Assembly: GCF_900100925.1 (NCBI RefSeq)
Contig: NZ_FNKO01000001.1
Span: forward strand, 1,991,100-2,055,099
Direction: 5' to 3'
Source of the DNA: Actinopolyspora saharensis
GTDB taxonomy: Bacteria; Actinomycetota; Actinomycetes; Mycobacteriales; Pseudonocardiaceae
Length of the DNA stretch: 64,000 nucleotides
Shown: positions 48,890 to 58,811 of the stretch, in pieces
How the letters are laid out: every line of letters starts with the position of its first letter
Position numbering within the stretch: the stretch's first letter is position 1
Translations under genes and position numbers: made by a program
Notes under the pieces: model-generated
The model's input: the letters and a program-made list of their open reading frames with translations, nothing else
Databases searched by the model: none
Told to the model about the DNA's origin: nothing

Positions 48890-49435
48890 ATGAGCCTAGA
48901 GCGTCCCATCGATCCCGATCCGTACAGCCTGCTTCCCGAGATACCCTCCTTCACGGTCAGCTCCACGGACGTGACGGACGGCCAGCCCATGTCCAAGGCG
49001 CAGGCCTACGACGGCATGGGAGCGGGCGGGAGCAACATCTCGCCACAGCTTTCCTGGCACGGTTTCCCGGAGAGCACGAAGAGCTTCGTCGTGACCTGCT
49101 TCGACCCGGACGCCCCCATCCCGGGCGGGTTCTGGCACTGGGTCCTCGTCGACGTCCCCGCCTCCGTCACCGAGCTGGCCACGAGCGCGGGCGACCGCAG
49201 CGGCAACGGGATCCCGGCGGGCTCCTTCCACGTGCGCAACGACATGGGCGAGCGCGCCTTCGGCGGGGCCGCCCCGCCGGAGGGTGACCGGCCGCACCGC
49301 TACTACTTCGCGGTCACCGCGGTGGACAGCGAGAACCTCGGAGTCGACGAGAGCGCGACTCCGGCGGTGGTCAACTTCATGCTCGCCTTCCACGCCGTGG
49401 GTCGGGGAATGATCGTGCCCACCTACGCGCACTGA
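48890..49435 (+). CDS. YbhB/YbcL family phosphatidylethanolamine-binding-like protein
   Basis: A 181-residue PEBP-fold protein. The motif FDPDAPIPGGFWHWVLVDVP holds the anion-binding residues, and RPHRYYFAVTAVD and GRGMIVPTY follow as in the family. No signal peptide, so cytosolic. Function in bacteria is not well defined. The ATG at 48890 follows GGGAGGG. Confidence 0.9.
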   Translation: MSLERPIDPDPYSLLPEIPSFTVSSTDVTDGQPMSKAQAYDGMGAGGSNISPQLSWHGFPESTKSFVVTCFDPDAPIPGGFWHWVLVDVPASVTELATSAGDRSGNGIPAGSFHVRNDMGERAFGGAAPPEGDRPHRYYFAVTAVDSENLGVDESATPAVVNFMLAFHAVGRGMIVPTYAH

Positions 49436-49455
49436 TCGAGGTTTTCCACTCGGGT

Positions 49456-49485
49456 CGGTGGGGTTTTCGGTTGACGGCCCCACCG
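49456..49485. terminator. Candidate bidirectional terminator between PEBP and flippase genes
   Basis: CGGTGGGG (49456-49463) pairs with CCCCACCG (49478-49485) around a 14-nt loop starting TTTT, between two convergent genes. Confidence 0.5.
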
Positions 49486-49518
49486 GCCGCGGGCCACTCG
49501 TCCGCACAGCGCGCCGGT

Positions 49519-50775
49519 TCAACAACGGCCGATTTCCTCCGCGCGCCGGACCCGTTGTCCGAGCACCGCGGAACGCGCCGCGTACACCGTGTACACCCCA
49601 CCGAGCGCCAGCAACGACGGCAGCACGACGACGGCCGTCCCCGTCGACACCACCACGGACGCCAGACCCAGCCCCACCAGCGAGTCCACGAAGCGGATCC
49701 GGAAGACTCGGCGCGACGCCCGCCGGGCCACGAGTTCGGTGACGTAGGGCAGCCCGGCGGCCCAGGCCACCTGGTAACTCACCCACCCGAGGACCAGCAC
49801 CGGATCGAGCGGCTTGCCGAGCACCCGGGGACTCAGCACGAGAGCCGCAGCGGCCAGCACCCCTCCGCAGACGACGGTCGCGAACACCAGCACCCGGCAG
49901 GCCTTCCCCAGAACCGCCGGATCGCGCTCGTCCCCGGAACGCTCCCGAGCCGCTATCCTGCCGAGCAGCAGGCTGCCCGAACCGTTGATCAGCACCTGCA
50001 CCGGCGCCACGACCAACCGCGCCAATTCGAGCACCCCGACAGCGGCCGTGGAGATCGTGCTGGCCACCAGCAGCCGCACGGCCAGCAGGGTCAGCGGTCG
50101 CAGGCCCGCCTGCAGCGCACGCCACACCGCGAATCCGGCCACGTCGGGGAACTCCCGCACCCCGGGGCGCAGGCCGCCCCGCTCCTCCCGCGGCAACTGC
50201 ACCAGTCCCGCGAGGAGCGTGGCGAGCGCGCCGCAGCACATCACCCCGAACAGCACCGTCGGGTTCGGTTCCCCGAACAGCGCGGGTACCACCGCGAGCG
50301 CCAGCAGGGTCACAGCCAGGCAGCACAGGTCGTTGTTCAGCAGCGCACCGAAATCCACCCTGGCCACGAAGATCCTGCGGACGGTCTCCGCGAGCAGCCT
50401 GCACACCACCAGCACCGCATACACCGCGCTCAGCCACGGGCCCTGTCGGGACACCGTCGAGGCGAGCACCACGGCACCGAGCACGCACAACCCCATGACC
50501 AGCAGGGCTCCGGTGACCAGGCTCGACCGGTAACCGGCATCGTGCCGGTCGAAAACGGTGAAGCCGTCGCACACGAAACCGACGTGGAGCGCGTTGGCTC
50601 CGACCAGCGTGGCCAGCAGCAACGCGAAAACGCCGTAGTCGGACAGGCTCAGGGTTCCCGCGGCCACCAGCTGCACCGCGAAGCTCGCGGCCGCGGTCGC
50701 CGCCTGGGACAGGATTCCGGCAACACCGTCACCGGCGAGCCTGCCGAGCACACCGCCGCGTCTCACCGAGGTCAC
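49519..50775 (-). CDS. Polysaccharide flippase (Wzx-like, MOP superfamily)
   Basis: A 418-residue membrane protein with about 12 helices, of the polysaccharide transport (Wzx/MviN) type: GDGVAGILSQAATAAASFAVQLVAA near the start, SLSDYGVFALLLAT, and a repeated two-half pattern. It should move lipid-linked repeat units across the membrane. The GTG start overlaps the stop of the Wzz/kinase-like gene by 4 bp, so both are made together. Confidence 0.82.
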   Translation of the reverse strand: MTSVRRGGVLGRLAGDGVAGILSQAATAAASFAVQLVAAGTLSLSDYGVFALLLATLVGANALHVGFVCDGFTVFDRHDAGYRSSLVTGALLVMGLCVLGAVVLASTVSRQGPWLSAVYAVLVVCRLLAETVRRIFVARVDFGALLNNDLCCLAVTLLALAVVPALFGEPNPTVLFGVMCCGALATLLAGLVQLPREERGGLRPGVREFPDVAGFAVWRALQAGLRPLTLLAVRLLVASTISTAAVGVLELARLVVAPVQVLINGSGSLLLGRIAARERSGDERDPAVLGKACRVLVFATVVCGGVLAAAALVLSPRVLGKPLDPVLVLGWVSYQVAWAAGLPYVTELVARRASRRVFRIRFVDSLVGLGLASVVVSTGTAVVVLPSLLALGGVYTVYAARSAVLGQRVRRAEEIGRC

Positions 50776-52298
50776 CGGCCACCCCGATCGACGGGCGGCG
50801 CCGGTGCCCGCACCCGCGACTCGGCGCTCTGCGCGCTCTCCGCCGAGGTCTCGGGGGAACCGTGCGCGGCGAAGGTGAACACGTGCCCCGCGATCTTTCC
50901 TCCGAGCAGCTCGATCCGCTCCCTGGCCCTGCGCCAGGCCGCCACCGACCGTTCCCGGCGCACGGTGAGCACGACACCGTCGGCCGCGGGTATCAAAGCG
51001 CTCACCTCGGGAGCGCTCTCCAGCGGCGGCAGGTCGACGAGCACGAGATCGTAGCCACCACGCGCCTCCACCATCGCTCGCCGCAGCAGGGAGGACCGGA
51101 AGTAGTCCGGGGCCCCCTCACCGGCGCGCCCCGCGGGAACGACCCGGAACTCTATTCCCGGCCCCACCTCGATCACCCGCGTGGAGGCGTGCACCGTGGC
51201 CGCCCCGGCGGCGATGGGGGCCATTCCGTACCAGTCGTTCTGCAGCGCGACGCTGTGCGAGAGCTCCCTGGTCCGCACCGCCGCGTCGACGACGAGAACC
51301 CGCAGGCCGTCCCGGGCCGCGGCTCCGGCCACTTGCAGCACAGTGGTGGTCGCGCCGTCCCCGACGGAGACCCCGGTGACCGCGACCAGACCGCCCCGCA
51401 CGGTGTTCCGCAGCACCGAGGCCACCAGGCGGTAGGACCCCAGCGGCGGAACCACGAGGTTGTGCAGTCGCGCGGATGTCCCCTCACCGAGCGCTTCGAT
51501 CTCCCCGAGGAGCGGTTCGTCGGACAGCCTGGTCAGATCGGCCGCGTCCCGAACCCTGCGATTGCGGTCCGCGCGGGCCCAGGCGATCGTGGCGGCCAGC
51601 AGCAGCCCCACGGCCAGCCCGACGAACGCGTCCCGCAGCAGCACGGTGAGCACCCCCGAGGAGTCCGTGACGGCCTTGTCCGTGAAGGACACGCCGTCAC
51701 CGAACTGCTCGGCGGTTATGTTGATCTCCGTGATGCGCTGGTCCAGCTCACTGACGGTGCTGGACACCGAGCCCGGGGTGTTGCCCTCGCCCTCCACGAG
51801 TTCGGCCCGCCGGGAGCGCAGGCTCTCGACGGCGCTGTCCGCCGCACTGCTGACTTCTGCCTCGGACTCGCGTCGGTAGGCGGCCACGACCGCATTGGCG
51901 ATCTCGGTCGACCGCGCCGCACCGCCGATGTCGACCCGCACGACGATCGAGTCACCGTTGTCCGAGGCCTTGGCCTCCACCGACTCGCGCAGTTCCTCGA
52001 TCGACTCGGAGGCCTCCAGCCGCTTCCGCGCCGACTCGAGAACACGGTCCGAGGTCACGAACAGCGCTCGCTGGTTGACATAGCGCACGAACCCCGATTC
52101 GCTGGTCACCTCGTAGCCGAGCGCCTCGACGGAGTCGGGGGACTTGAGCACGATGCGCGCCTGGGCGGCCCCGGCACTGCCCACTGTCAGGGCCACCAGC
52201 ACACTGATCAGCACCGTCCCGACGACCACGACGAGCGAACTCCACCGGTACCGCCACAACGCACCGACTATGTTCGGGGCCGGTAAGAGTTCGTTCAT
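50772..52298 (-). CDS. Wzz/tyrosine-kinase-like chain-length protein with degenerate ATP site
   Basis: A 508-residue protein. The Wzz part has helices at about 21-39 and 223-240 flanking a helical outer domain; the cytosolic part (250-480) looks like a bacterial tyrosine kinase (CpsD/Wzc). Its P-loop is TGVSVGDGATTT (308-319), with no Lys where GKS/T is expected; the Walker A' is VLVVDAA without the second Asp; Walker B DLVLVDLPPL is kept. There is no Tyr-rich tail. It is likely a chain-length or assembly factor without kinase activity. The ATG at 52296-52298 begins MNELLPAPNIVGALWRYRW. Confidence 0.83.
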   Translation of the reverse strand: MNELLPAPNIVGALWRYRWSSLVVVVGTVLISVLVALTVGSAGAAQARIVLKSPDSVEALGYEVTSESGFVRYVNQRALFVTSDRVLESARKRLEASESIEELRESVEAKASDNGDSIVVRVDIGGAARSTEIANAVVAAYRRESEAEVSSAADSAVESLRSRRAELVEGEGNTPGSVSSTVSELDQRITEINITAEQFGDGVSFTDKAVTDSSGVLTVLLRDAFVGLAVGLLLAATIAWARADRNRRVRDAADLTRLSDEPLLGEIEALGEGTSARLHNLVVPPLGSYRLVASVLRNTVRGGLVAVTGVSVGDGATTTVLQVAGAAARDGLRVLVVDAAVRTRELSHSVALQNDWYGMAPIAAGAATVHASTRVIEVGPGIEFRVVPAGRAGEGAPDYFRSSLLRRAMVEARGGYDLVLVDLPPLESAPEVSALIPAADGVVLTVRRERSVAAWRRARERIELLGGKIAGHVFTFAAHGSPETSAESAQSAESRVRAPAPPVDRGGR

Positions 52299-52686
52299 CG
52301 CAGCTCCATTCGACGCGGTCCTGCCCGGGGCCCCGGAACCGACGTCGTCGGTCGCTCACCGACCGCGACGATCCGGCCGGGGCGGCTCCTCGCGCAGTCG
52401 TCCTCGCGGAGAACGCGCTCGGAGGGCTCGCGATCACGGTACGGATCCCCGGGGCGAACACGACGATCACGATAACGCTGTAACGAACCACGTTCACTCG
52501 ACGATCACCAGAACGCCTCCGAGGTTTCGTTCCCGAGGATTCTCCCGTCCCGACAGGACGAAGCACCGCAACGGCGTGACTCGAGAACGTCCGACACCGG
52601 AAAATATCGATCCGACAACGAAAACCCGGTCCAGGAAGGACCAACTTCTCCGGGAAACCGCAGATACCACCGACGAAGGAGATTCC
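52299..52686. other. 388-bp divergent intergenic region in the polysaccharide locus
   Basis: Promoter region for both arms. AT-richer patches occur near 52480 and 52610. No gene or conserved site is recognised. Confidence 0.45.
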
Positions 52687-53469
52687 GTGCGCGGTTCCAC
52701 CCCGAGGTGTGATTCCCCGTCCGAGGCCGATCACACGAATCCCACGTTCGGGGCAATACTTCGCCGACTTCCCGGCGCGCAGAAGTCGGCACGGGGAGCA
52801 CCCGCGTATTCGCGGTTCGTCAACCGCAGGGCCGGAGGCGGCCTGGCCGCCGTCGCCCACCTGGCGGGCAGAACACCCAACGAGGTCACGCTCGTGAGCG
52901 CGTTGTGCACCCTGACCGGAATTCTCGCGCTGGCGCTCCTGCCCCCCTCGCCCGTGCTCGGCGTGGGAGTGGCCGCGGCACTGTTGCTCGGTTACGCCCT
53001 CGACTCGGCGGACGGGCAGCTGGCCAGACTTCGCGGGGACGGGGGCCCCTCGGGAGAATGGCTGGATCACGTCGTGGACAGCGCGAAGATCCCGATGCTG
53101 CATTCTGCCGTGCTCGTTTCCACCTATCGCTTCGGCGATCACCCCGACTGGTGGTTGCTGGTCCCCCTCGGTTTCACCGTGGTGGAAAGCGTTCTGTTCT
53201 TCGCGATGATCCTCAACGAACAACTCCGGAAGCAGCACGCCGACACCGGGCCCGCGAGCGGCAGCACGCCCTCGGCCTGGCGTTCCCTGCTGGTTTCTCC
53301 CACCGACTACGGAGTCCTGTGCCTGGTATTCGTGCTGCTGGGAGCGCACCTCGCCTTCACCGCTGCCTACACGGCACTGTTCCTGGCCCAGACGTTGTTC
53401 GCCTGTGCGGCGCTTCCCGGATGGTTCCTCCGGGCGAAGCGACTGACCGCGAACGGGGGAGAACCGTGA
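52687..53469 (+). CDS. CDP-alcohol phosphotransferase family protein
   Basis: A 260-residue membrane enzyme that moves a phosphoalcohol from a CDP carrier to an acceptor hydroxyl. The full signature is present: Asp106, Asp109-Gly110, Ala113-Arg114, Gly123, Asp127 and Asp131, in DSADGQLARL and GEWLDHVVDSAK. About six helices. The first 40 residues form a polar extension. The GTG at 52687 follows AAGGAG. It is coupled to the next gene by a GTGA overlap, so the cytidylyltransferase probably makes its CDP substrate. The alcohol and acceptor are unknown. Confidence 0.87.
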   Translation: MRGSTPRCDSPSEADHTNPTFGAILRRLPGAQKSARGAPAYSRFVNRRAGGGLAAVAHLAGRTPNEVTLVSALCTLTGILALALLPPSPVLGVGVAAALLLGYALDSADGQLARLRGDGGPSGEWLDHVVDSAKIPMLHSAVLVSTYRFGDHPDWWLLVPLGFTVVESVLFFAMILNEQLRKQHADTGPASGSTPSAWRSLLVSPTDYGVLCLVFVLLGAHLAFTAAYTALFLAQTLFACAALPGWFLRAKRLTANGGEP

Positions 53470-53888
53470 GCAGACCCGTCGTCGGTTACGCGCCCGGCGC
53501 CTACGACATGTTCCACATAGGACACCTGCGGGTGCTGGAGCGCGCCCGCTCGGAGTGCGACCTGCTCATAGCCGGAGTCGCCACGGACGCGGTGGTGCTG
53601 AGCGCGAAGGCGAAACACCCCGTGATCCCGTTCGAGCAGCGGCTGGAGATCGTCTCCAGCATCAGGTACGTCGACCAGGCCATCGCCGATCCGCACGTGG
53701 ACAAGTACCTCACCTGGCAGCGGATCGGATTCCACGTGCTGTTCAAGGGCGACGACTGGAGGGGCACGGAACGCGCGCACGAGATGGAGTCCAAGCTGGA
53801 AAGCGTCGGCGTCGGAATCGTGTACTTCCCCTACACGGGCGACGTGTCGACCACGCTGCTGCGCACCAGGTTGTCCGTGTCGGAATGA
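53466..53888 (+). CDS. Cytidylyltransferase (TagD/GCT-like)
   Basis: A 140-residue nucleotidyltransferase: GAYDMFHIGH (11-20) is the HxGH active site, FKGDDWRG and the late VSTTLLRTR (ISSTxxR) are the other motifs. Closest in type to glycerol-3-phosphate cytidylyltransferase, making a CDP-alcohol. The GTG overlaps the previous stop, and its own stop overlaps the ATG of the beta-helix gene, so three genes form a coupled unit. The alcohol phosphate could be glycerol, ribitol or inositol phosphate. Confidence 0.87.
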   Translation: MSRPVVGYAPGAYDMFHIGHLRVLERARSECDLLIAGVATDAVVLSAKAKHPVIPFEQRLEIVSSIRYVDQAIADPHVDKYLTWQRIGFHVLFKGDDWRGTERAHEMESKLESVGVGIVYFPYTGDVSTTLLRTRLSVSE

Positions 53889-55762
53889 CCCGGAGGTTTC
53901 CGATCCGCCACGAAAGCCGACACCCCACCCGGACGCCGAGAGGACGAAACGACGGGAGCGCATTGTTCGGACGAATCCCCCATTCCGGTGGCCGTCGCCG
54001 CGGTGTCCGCGTGCTGGGCGTCCTCGTCGTCTGCGCCGCCGTGCTCGTGTCCGGAACCTGGGCGCAGCACGATTCGGGGTCCACTGCCACGCGGACGCGT
54101 CCGTCCGAGGCGCCGCCGCTGCCGGAAGTCCCCGGCGCGCGCTCCCCGGTTCCGGAGGGGGCGCTGTTCGTCTCCACCTCAGGCGCCGCGGGCGCGCGGG
54201 GCACTCGCTCCGACCCGCTGCGCACGCTGAGCGAGGCCGTGCGCAGGGCGGACCACTCGGCGACGATAGTGCTGCGCTCCGGCACCTACCGGGAAGGTCT
54301 CGGGGTGATCCGCAAAAGACTGCACATCAGGTCCTACCCCGGTGAACAGGTCTGGTTGAAGGGCAGCGAAGTCGTGGACACCTGGGAACGCACTGGGCGG
54401 GGCTGGGTGCACCACGGCTGGAGCCCGGACTTCTGCAGGGACTGCTTCATCCCCGAGATCATCGATCCGCGGCACCCGAACGCCGGACTGGCCGACATGG
54501 TCTTCCTCGACGGTGAACCGCTGCGCCAAGTGACCGAGCGCGCGGCCGTGACGCGGGGGACCTTCTTCGTCGACCCGGACGCGGAAACACTGCTGATCGG
54601 AAGCGACCCGCGGGGAGGAGCGGTCGAGGCCGCGGCCCGCTCCTGGTTGCTCCAGTTCGACGGGCCGCGTGCCGCTGGGAGCAGTCTGCGCGGGATCGGG
54701 GTGGCCCACTACGCCTCGCGGCAGGAGTACGGCCGCGAGGGCGCCATGATCGTGGTCAACTCCGCGGAGGTGACCCTGGAGGGCAACGCCTTCTCCTGGA
54801 GCGCCTCCAGCGGTGCTGCCGTGTTCGCCCCCGGGGCGAGGGTGGTCGACAACGTCTTCAGCGACAACGGGCTCGTCGGGATGATGGCCAACAGGGCCGA
54901 CGGGATACGGATGAGCGGGAATCTCGTTACCCGCAACAACCGGGAGCACTTCGCCCTGAGCGGTCCCGCCATCGGCGCCGCCGGGGTCAAGATCACCCGC
55001 ACCGCGCGAGCGGTGGTCCGCCGGAACTCCTTCCTCGACAACACCGGAGCGGGCTGGTGGTGCGACCTGGGGTGCACGAACGCCGTGGTTCTGGGCAACA
55101 CCACGCGGGGCAACGTCAAGCACGGCCTGTTCTACGAGGTCTCCTCGGACGCGCTGATCGCCTCGAACCTGATCCTCGGGAACCGGGGGCTCGGGGTGAA
55201 GATCTCGAGCGCCGACCGGGTGCGCGTGCTGCACAACACTTTCCGCGGAAACCGCGGGGCGCTCGGGCTCTACAACGACGTGCGCTCCCCCGAGTCCGAT
55301 CCGTACAGCGACCGGCTCGGGCTGAGTTGGATCACGACCGAAACCGAGCTGGTGAACAACCACTTCGCGGGCACCACCGCGAGGCGCCCCTTCGCCACCG
55401 CGGAGAACCACAAACCGGAAGGGGTACCCACTCCAGGATTCGTCTCCCGCAGCGACGGAAACGTCTACCTCAGGGGAGAAGAACCTCACCTGGTGGAGCG
55501 CTACCTCGGTTCCGGGCGTTCGGAACGGTTCGAGACGCTGTCCGAACTGACCGCGGAAACCGGCCAGGGCCGGCACAGCACCGCCGTGCGCACGTCCGGG
55601 GCGCCCTTCCGGGACCCGGCCGAAGGTGACTACCGACCACGACCGAACGCTCCCGGAGCCGACGCGGGGCGGCCGATCCCCGGGGAGGTGATCGAACGAC
55701 TCGGCATCTCCCCGGACGACCACCCCGACGCGGGCGTTCTCGTCAGCCCCGGCAGGCCGTGA
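53885..55762 (+). CDS. Membrane-anchored right-handed beta-helix protein
   Basis: A 625-residue protein. After a basic N-terminus comes one helix (about 38-58) and a Pro/Ser spacer, then a pectate-lyase-like start (LFVSTSGAAGARGTRSDPLRTLSEAV) and many turns of parallel beta-helix (NLVTRNNREHF, NSFLDNTGAG, LILGNRGLGVKISSADR, NTFRGNRG). The Cys of WWCDLGCTN may pair. Such proteins bind or cleave polysaccharides; activity is not predicted here. The ATG at 53885 overlaps the cytidylyltransferase stop (ATGA). Confidence 0.82.
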   Translation: MTRRFPIRHESRHPTRTPRGRNDGSALFGRIPHSGGRRRGVRVLGVLVVCAAVLVSGTWAQHDSGSTATRTRPSEAPPLPEVPGARSPVPEGALFVSTSGAAGARGTRSDPLRTLSEAVRRADHSATIVLRSGTYREGLGVIRKRLHIRSYPGEQVWLKGSEVVDTWERTGRGWVHHGWSPDFCRDCFIPEIIDPRHPNAGLADMVFLDGEPLRQVTERAAVTRGTFFVDPDAETLLIGSDPRGGAVEAAARSWLLQFDGPRAAGSSLRGIGVAHYASRQEYGREGAMIVVNSAEVTLEGNAFSWSASSGAAVFAPGARVVDNVFSDNGLVGMMANRADGIRMSGNLVTRNNREHFALSGPAIGAAGVKITRTARAVVRRNSFLDNTGAGWWCDLGCTNAVVLGNTTRGNVKHGLFYEVSSDALIASNLILGNRGLGVKISSADRVRVLHNTFRGNRGALGLYNDVRSPESDPYSDRLGLSWITTETELVNNHFAGTTARRPFATAENHKPEGVPTPGFVSRSDGNVYLRGEEPHLVERYLGSGRSERFETLSELTAETGQGRHSTAVRTSGAPFRDPAEGDYRPRPNAPGADAGRPIPGEVIERLGISPDDHPDAGVLVSPGRP

Positions 55763-55836
55763 TCCGCATCGAGCAGCGCTGCCGGGTGCCCCCGGACCAG
55801 CCGGTCGCAGCCGACCTATTCGGACTCAGCGCCGGA

Positions 55837-57491
55837 TCACCATCCGGTGCTGCCCTGCGGGGATCCTATGGCGGCTCCGTCGGAGTCGACGGCACGAATC
55901 CAGTACTCCGTGTCCCCCGCAGGAGGGTTCGTGTCCGTGAACCTCATGGTCGGAATCTGCCAGGGCCACGACTCCCTGGTGACCGCGTGGATCGGTTCCG
56001 GGGTTCCGACCCGCATCACCTCGTAGCGAATCGAGCTGTTCTGCGCGTCCCAGGTACCTCGCCACTCGATCGAGACATCCCCGGTGGAGCGATCCCGGCT
56101 CACCTGGGGAGCCCGGAACGGAACCTGCGGACCGTTGTCGACCGCCTCGGGAACCGAGCGGGCCGCGAACCGGGTCAGGGACTGCTGCGGCTCGCCGTTG
56201 ACGGTGGTGAACTCACCACCGACCACGACGTACTCCGAATTCGCGTCGATGGCCCAGGGACCGTTCTTCCACGGGCTGTCCTGCGGTCCGCCGTTGGTGT
56301 TCGGCAGCCACGGCAGCAGCTCCGGGACGGGATCCCCCGCACTCACGTGGTTGACATCGCGCGGTGACCTGCCCGTTGCTTCCGTCGTTTCCGCCGTCAA
56401 CCGCTGGTAGTCGATCGAGCCGTCCTCGGGGATGGCCTCCAGCGCGGCGCAGGCGTGCGTGTGCGAGGCCGCGTAGACCACTCCAGCAGCCACGGCCACC
56501 GACTGGGTGTCCCCGTAGCAACCGTCCATCCAGACGGTGGAACCGTCGTCGATCCGCACCGCCCCGCGGCCCTCGAACCTGGGGTTGAACCCCTCCCAGT
56601 TGTACGAGCCGAAATAAGCCGTTCCCCGGCCGTCCGTGGCGATGTCGGTGACCACGTCGTCGGTGGACGGAGCCTGCCACTGCCAGGCGACGTTGTCCCC
56701 CGAAGTGGAGTCGACGGCCGAGAGCGCGACCCTCCGCTGCCCGTTGACCCTGTCGAAGGCCCCGCGACGAGCACCCTGTGCTGCTGCGGAACCGCGAGCA
56801 CGCTGTGCACCGTGGCATCGGCCGTCGGGGACCACGGCAGCAGTTCCCCGCGGGGGAGACGGCCGCGAGCCTGCTCCGGTCGGACTCGCCAACCCCGTCG
56901 AAGGCCCCACCCAGGTACACGCGGTCGGCCGTGGCCGAGAGCGCGCGCACCCGCCCCCGCACCCGCGGGTCGAAATCGTCCACCAGGGCGCGGTCGGCCG
57001 TGCTGAAGGCGGCTACCCTGGAACGCCACCTGTCGTCGATCCTGTCGAAGTCCCCGCCGACGTATACCCGGTCGCCTGCAGGCCCCGCGGTCACGTCGAA
57101 CACGGTGTCGCACTCCAGCGGTCGGTGCCGACCGAGTCGCACAGCGCCCCCGGATCGGCGCCCGACTCGAACTCCGTGGCGGTCACCGAGGGCGACCACG
57201 GCAGCAGTTCCCGGTGCGCAGGTCGAAGGCCATCAGGTTGTCCCTGGGCACCTCCCCGGCACCCCCTGCGGGCACACCGGCAGGACGGGCCCTGTCGAAG
57301 TGCCCGCCCGCGTAGACGGTGTTGCCCACGATCTCCACCGACAGCACGATCCGTCCGTCTGCGGAGTCGGCAGCGCCCCGGCCGTCACCGTTTCGGGCGT
57401 GTATCGTCCGCTCCCGCGGCGGGAGCCATCAGCACTCCGAGCAGAGTGCTCCGAGCAGAGCCGCGCCGATTCTTCGGCTTCGACTCGACAT
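55837..57491 (-). pseudogene. Secreted beta-propeller (delta-60 type) protein with C-terminal Fn3-like domain, frame-disrupted as read
   Basis: From ATG 57489-57491 (AGGAG upstream) a signal peptide, repeats of VYVGGDFDRIDD and VYLGGAFDGVGE type, AFDRVNGQRR, and a C-terminal Fn3-like domain ending near GSPQGSTGW can be read, but in different frames. At least four breaks (near 57210, 57118, 56847 and 56761) are each repaired by one added base; three fall in G runs, for instance GGGAACTGCTGCC where GELLP is expected. The signal peptide region has one or two more. The restored protein would have about 550 residues. It starts directly after the glycosyltransferase stop, so the two were co-transcribed. 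Probably an intact gene with sequence errors. Confidence 0.65.
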
Positions 57492-57492
57492 G

Positions 57493-58678
57493 TCACCGCT
57501 CCTGACCCCTTTGTTCCACATCCATCGCCGCACACCGGCCGCACGGGGTTCGACGCCCCGGGCGACCGGCGGCGTTCCCACCTCCGGAGGAAGTTCCGGA
57601 GGAGCTCAATCTCTCCGCCAGCTCGGCGTAACCGCGCGCCACGAGATCCCAGTCGTAGTGCTCGGCCAGCTCCGCGACCTGGGCCCGACCGCGATCCAGG
57701 GTGTCCTGGGGACGTTCCTCGGCCCGGTCGAAGCACTCGGCAAGCTCTCCGCGTCGGTGAAGTAGGCCCCGTGAGGTCCAGAACCTCCCGGTTGAACTCC
57801 ACGTCGAAAGCGGACACCGAAGTGGCGGCCCCATGGCGCGCAGCAGCGAGGGTTGGTCCCGCCACGGAATGACCGTGCACATAGGTCAGCGCGTTGGCGT
57901 AGAGCTGGTTCAGGGTCCGCTGGTCCCACACCGCCCCACCAGCCGGACACCGCTGCCGCCGTCGGCCAGCTTCCGCACCCTGGCGGTGTAGGCGTCCGAG
58001 TAGGGGCCGTGCCGACGATGACCAGGGGGTGCCGTGCCCCGCTCCTGAGATAGCCCGCACCGCTAGACCGAGGTGGTTCTCCGGCTCGAAACGGGCCACC
58101 ATCAGTGGTACTCACCGGCGCGCAAGCCGTACTCCGCCAAGCCGTCGGCGCCGACGGTGTCCAGCACGGGTGCTCCGTAGGGATGTAGTCGCTCTTCACG
58201 CCGAAGCGCTCCGCGTAGTAGTGCTGGATCCCGCGCGAATCGGAGATCAACGCGTCGGACCAGCGCACGGCCAGCGACTCAGCGGCGCGGTAGTAGCGCG
58301 CTCCCGCTCCCGCCACTTGGCCCGTTTCCACTCGAGACCGTCCACATGCGTCGCCACCGGTATCCCACGGGCTCGCAGCAGGGGAGGAACGGCGCGTTCG
58401 CCGCGTTGAACACCAGCGCGACGTCCGGACGCTCCCGCAGGGCGTGTCCCACCGAGAGCCCGGTGTGACTCAGCGTCTCCAGGGACTTCCGCCGCAGGGC
58501 AGGCAGTCGCACCAGCCGCATCCGCGGTGCTCGGTGGTGCGCTCCGCACCGCGGTCCCTGCAGTACACCGTCACCTCGTGCCCCATGCGGGCCAGCCGCC
58601 CGCCCACCTCCTCACGCAGGTTTCGAAACCTCCGTACCGAGCGGGAACCCCCCGCGTTCCGAGCATCGCTACGCGCAT
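57493..58678 (-). pseudogene. Family 4 glycosyltransferase with DUF1972 N-terminus, frame-disrupted as read
   Basis: Starts at ATG 58676-58678 with VAMLGTRGVPARYGGFET, the classic DUF1972 start of rhamnosyl- and related transferases, then MGHEVTVYCRDRG, LVFNAANAPFLP, THVDGLEWKRAKW, ALISDSRGIQHYYAERFG, MVARFEPENHLG and LNQLYANALTYVHGHSVAGP, all in shifting frames. Roughly ten one-base losses must be restored, most in short runs of C or G (for example CTACATCCCTACGG for YIPYG). The stop at 57493-57495 nearly overlaps the next gene. About 395 residues when restored. Motifs are well kept between breaks, which argues for sequence error. Confidence 0.7.
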
Positions 58679-58811
58679 CTCCGTCCAATCCGTGTCCTCG
58701 TCGCCGATCAATGGTGCGGATCCACGAACCCGCCGTATAAGCTCCCGGTATCGATTCGTTACGAGATTTCGTCCGCTCCGCGGTCACCGAAACTTTCCGC
58801 GAAGGGTCACC

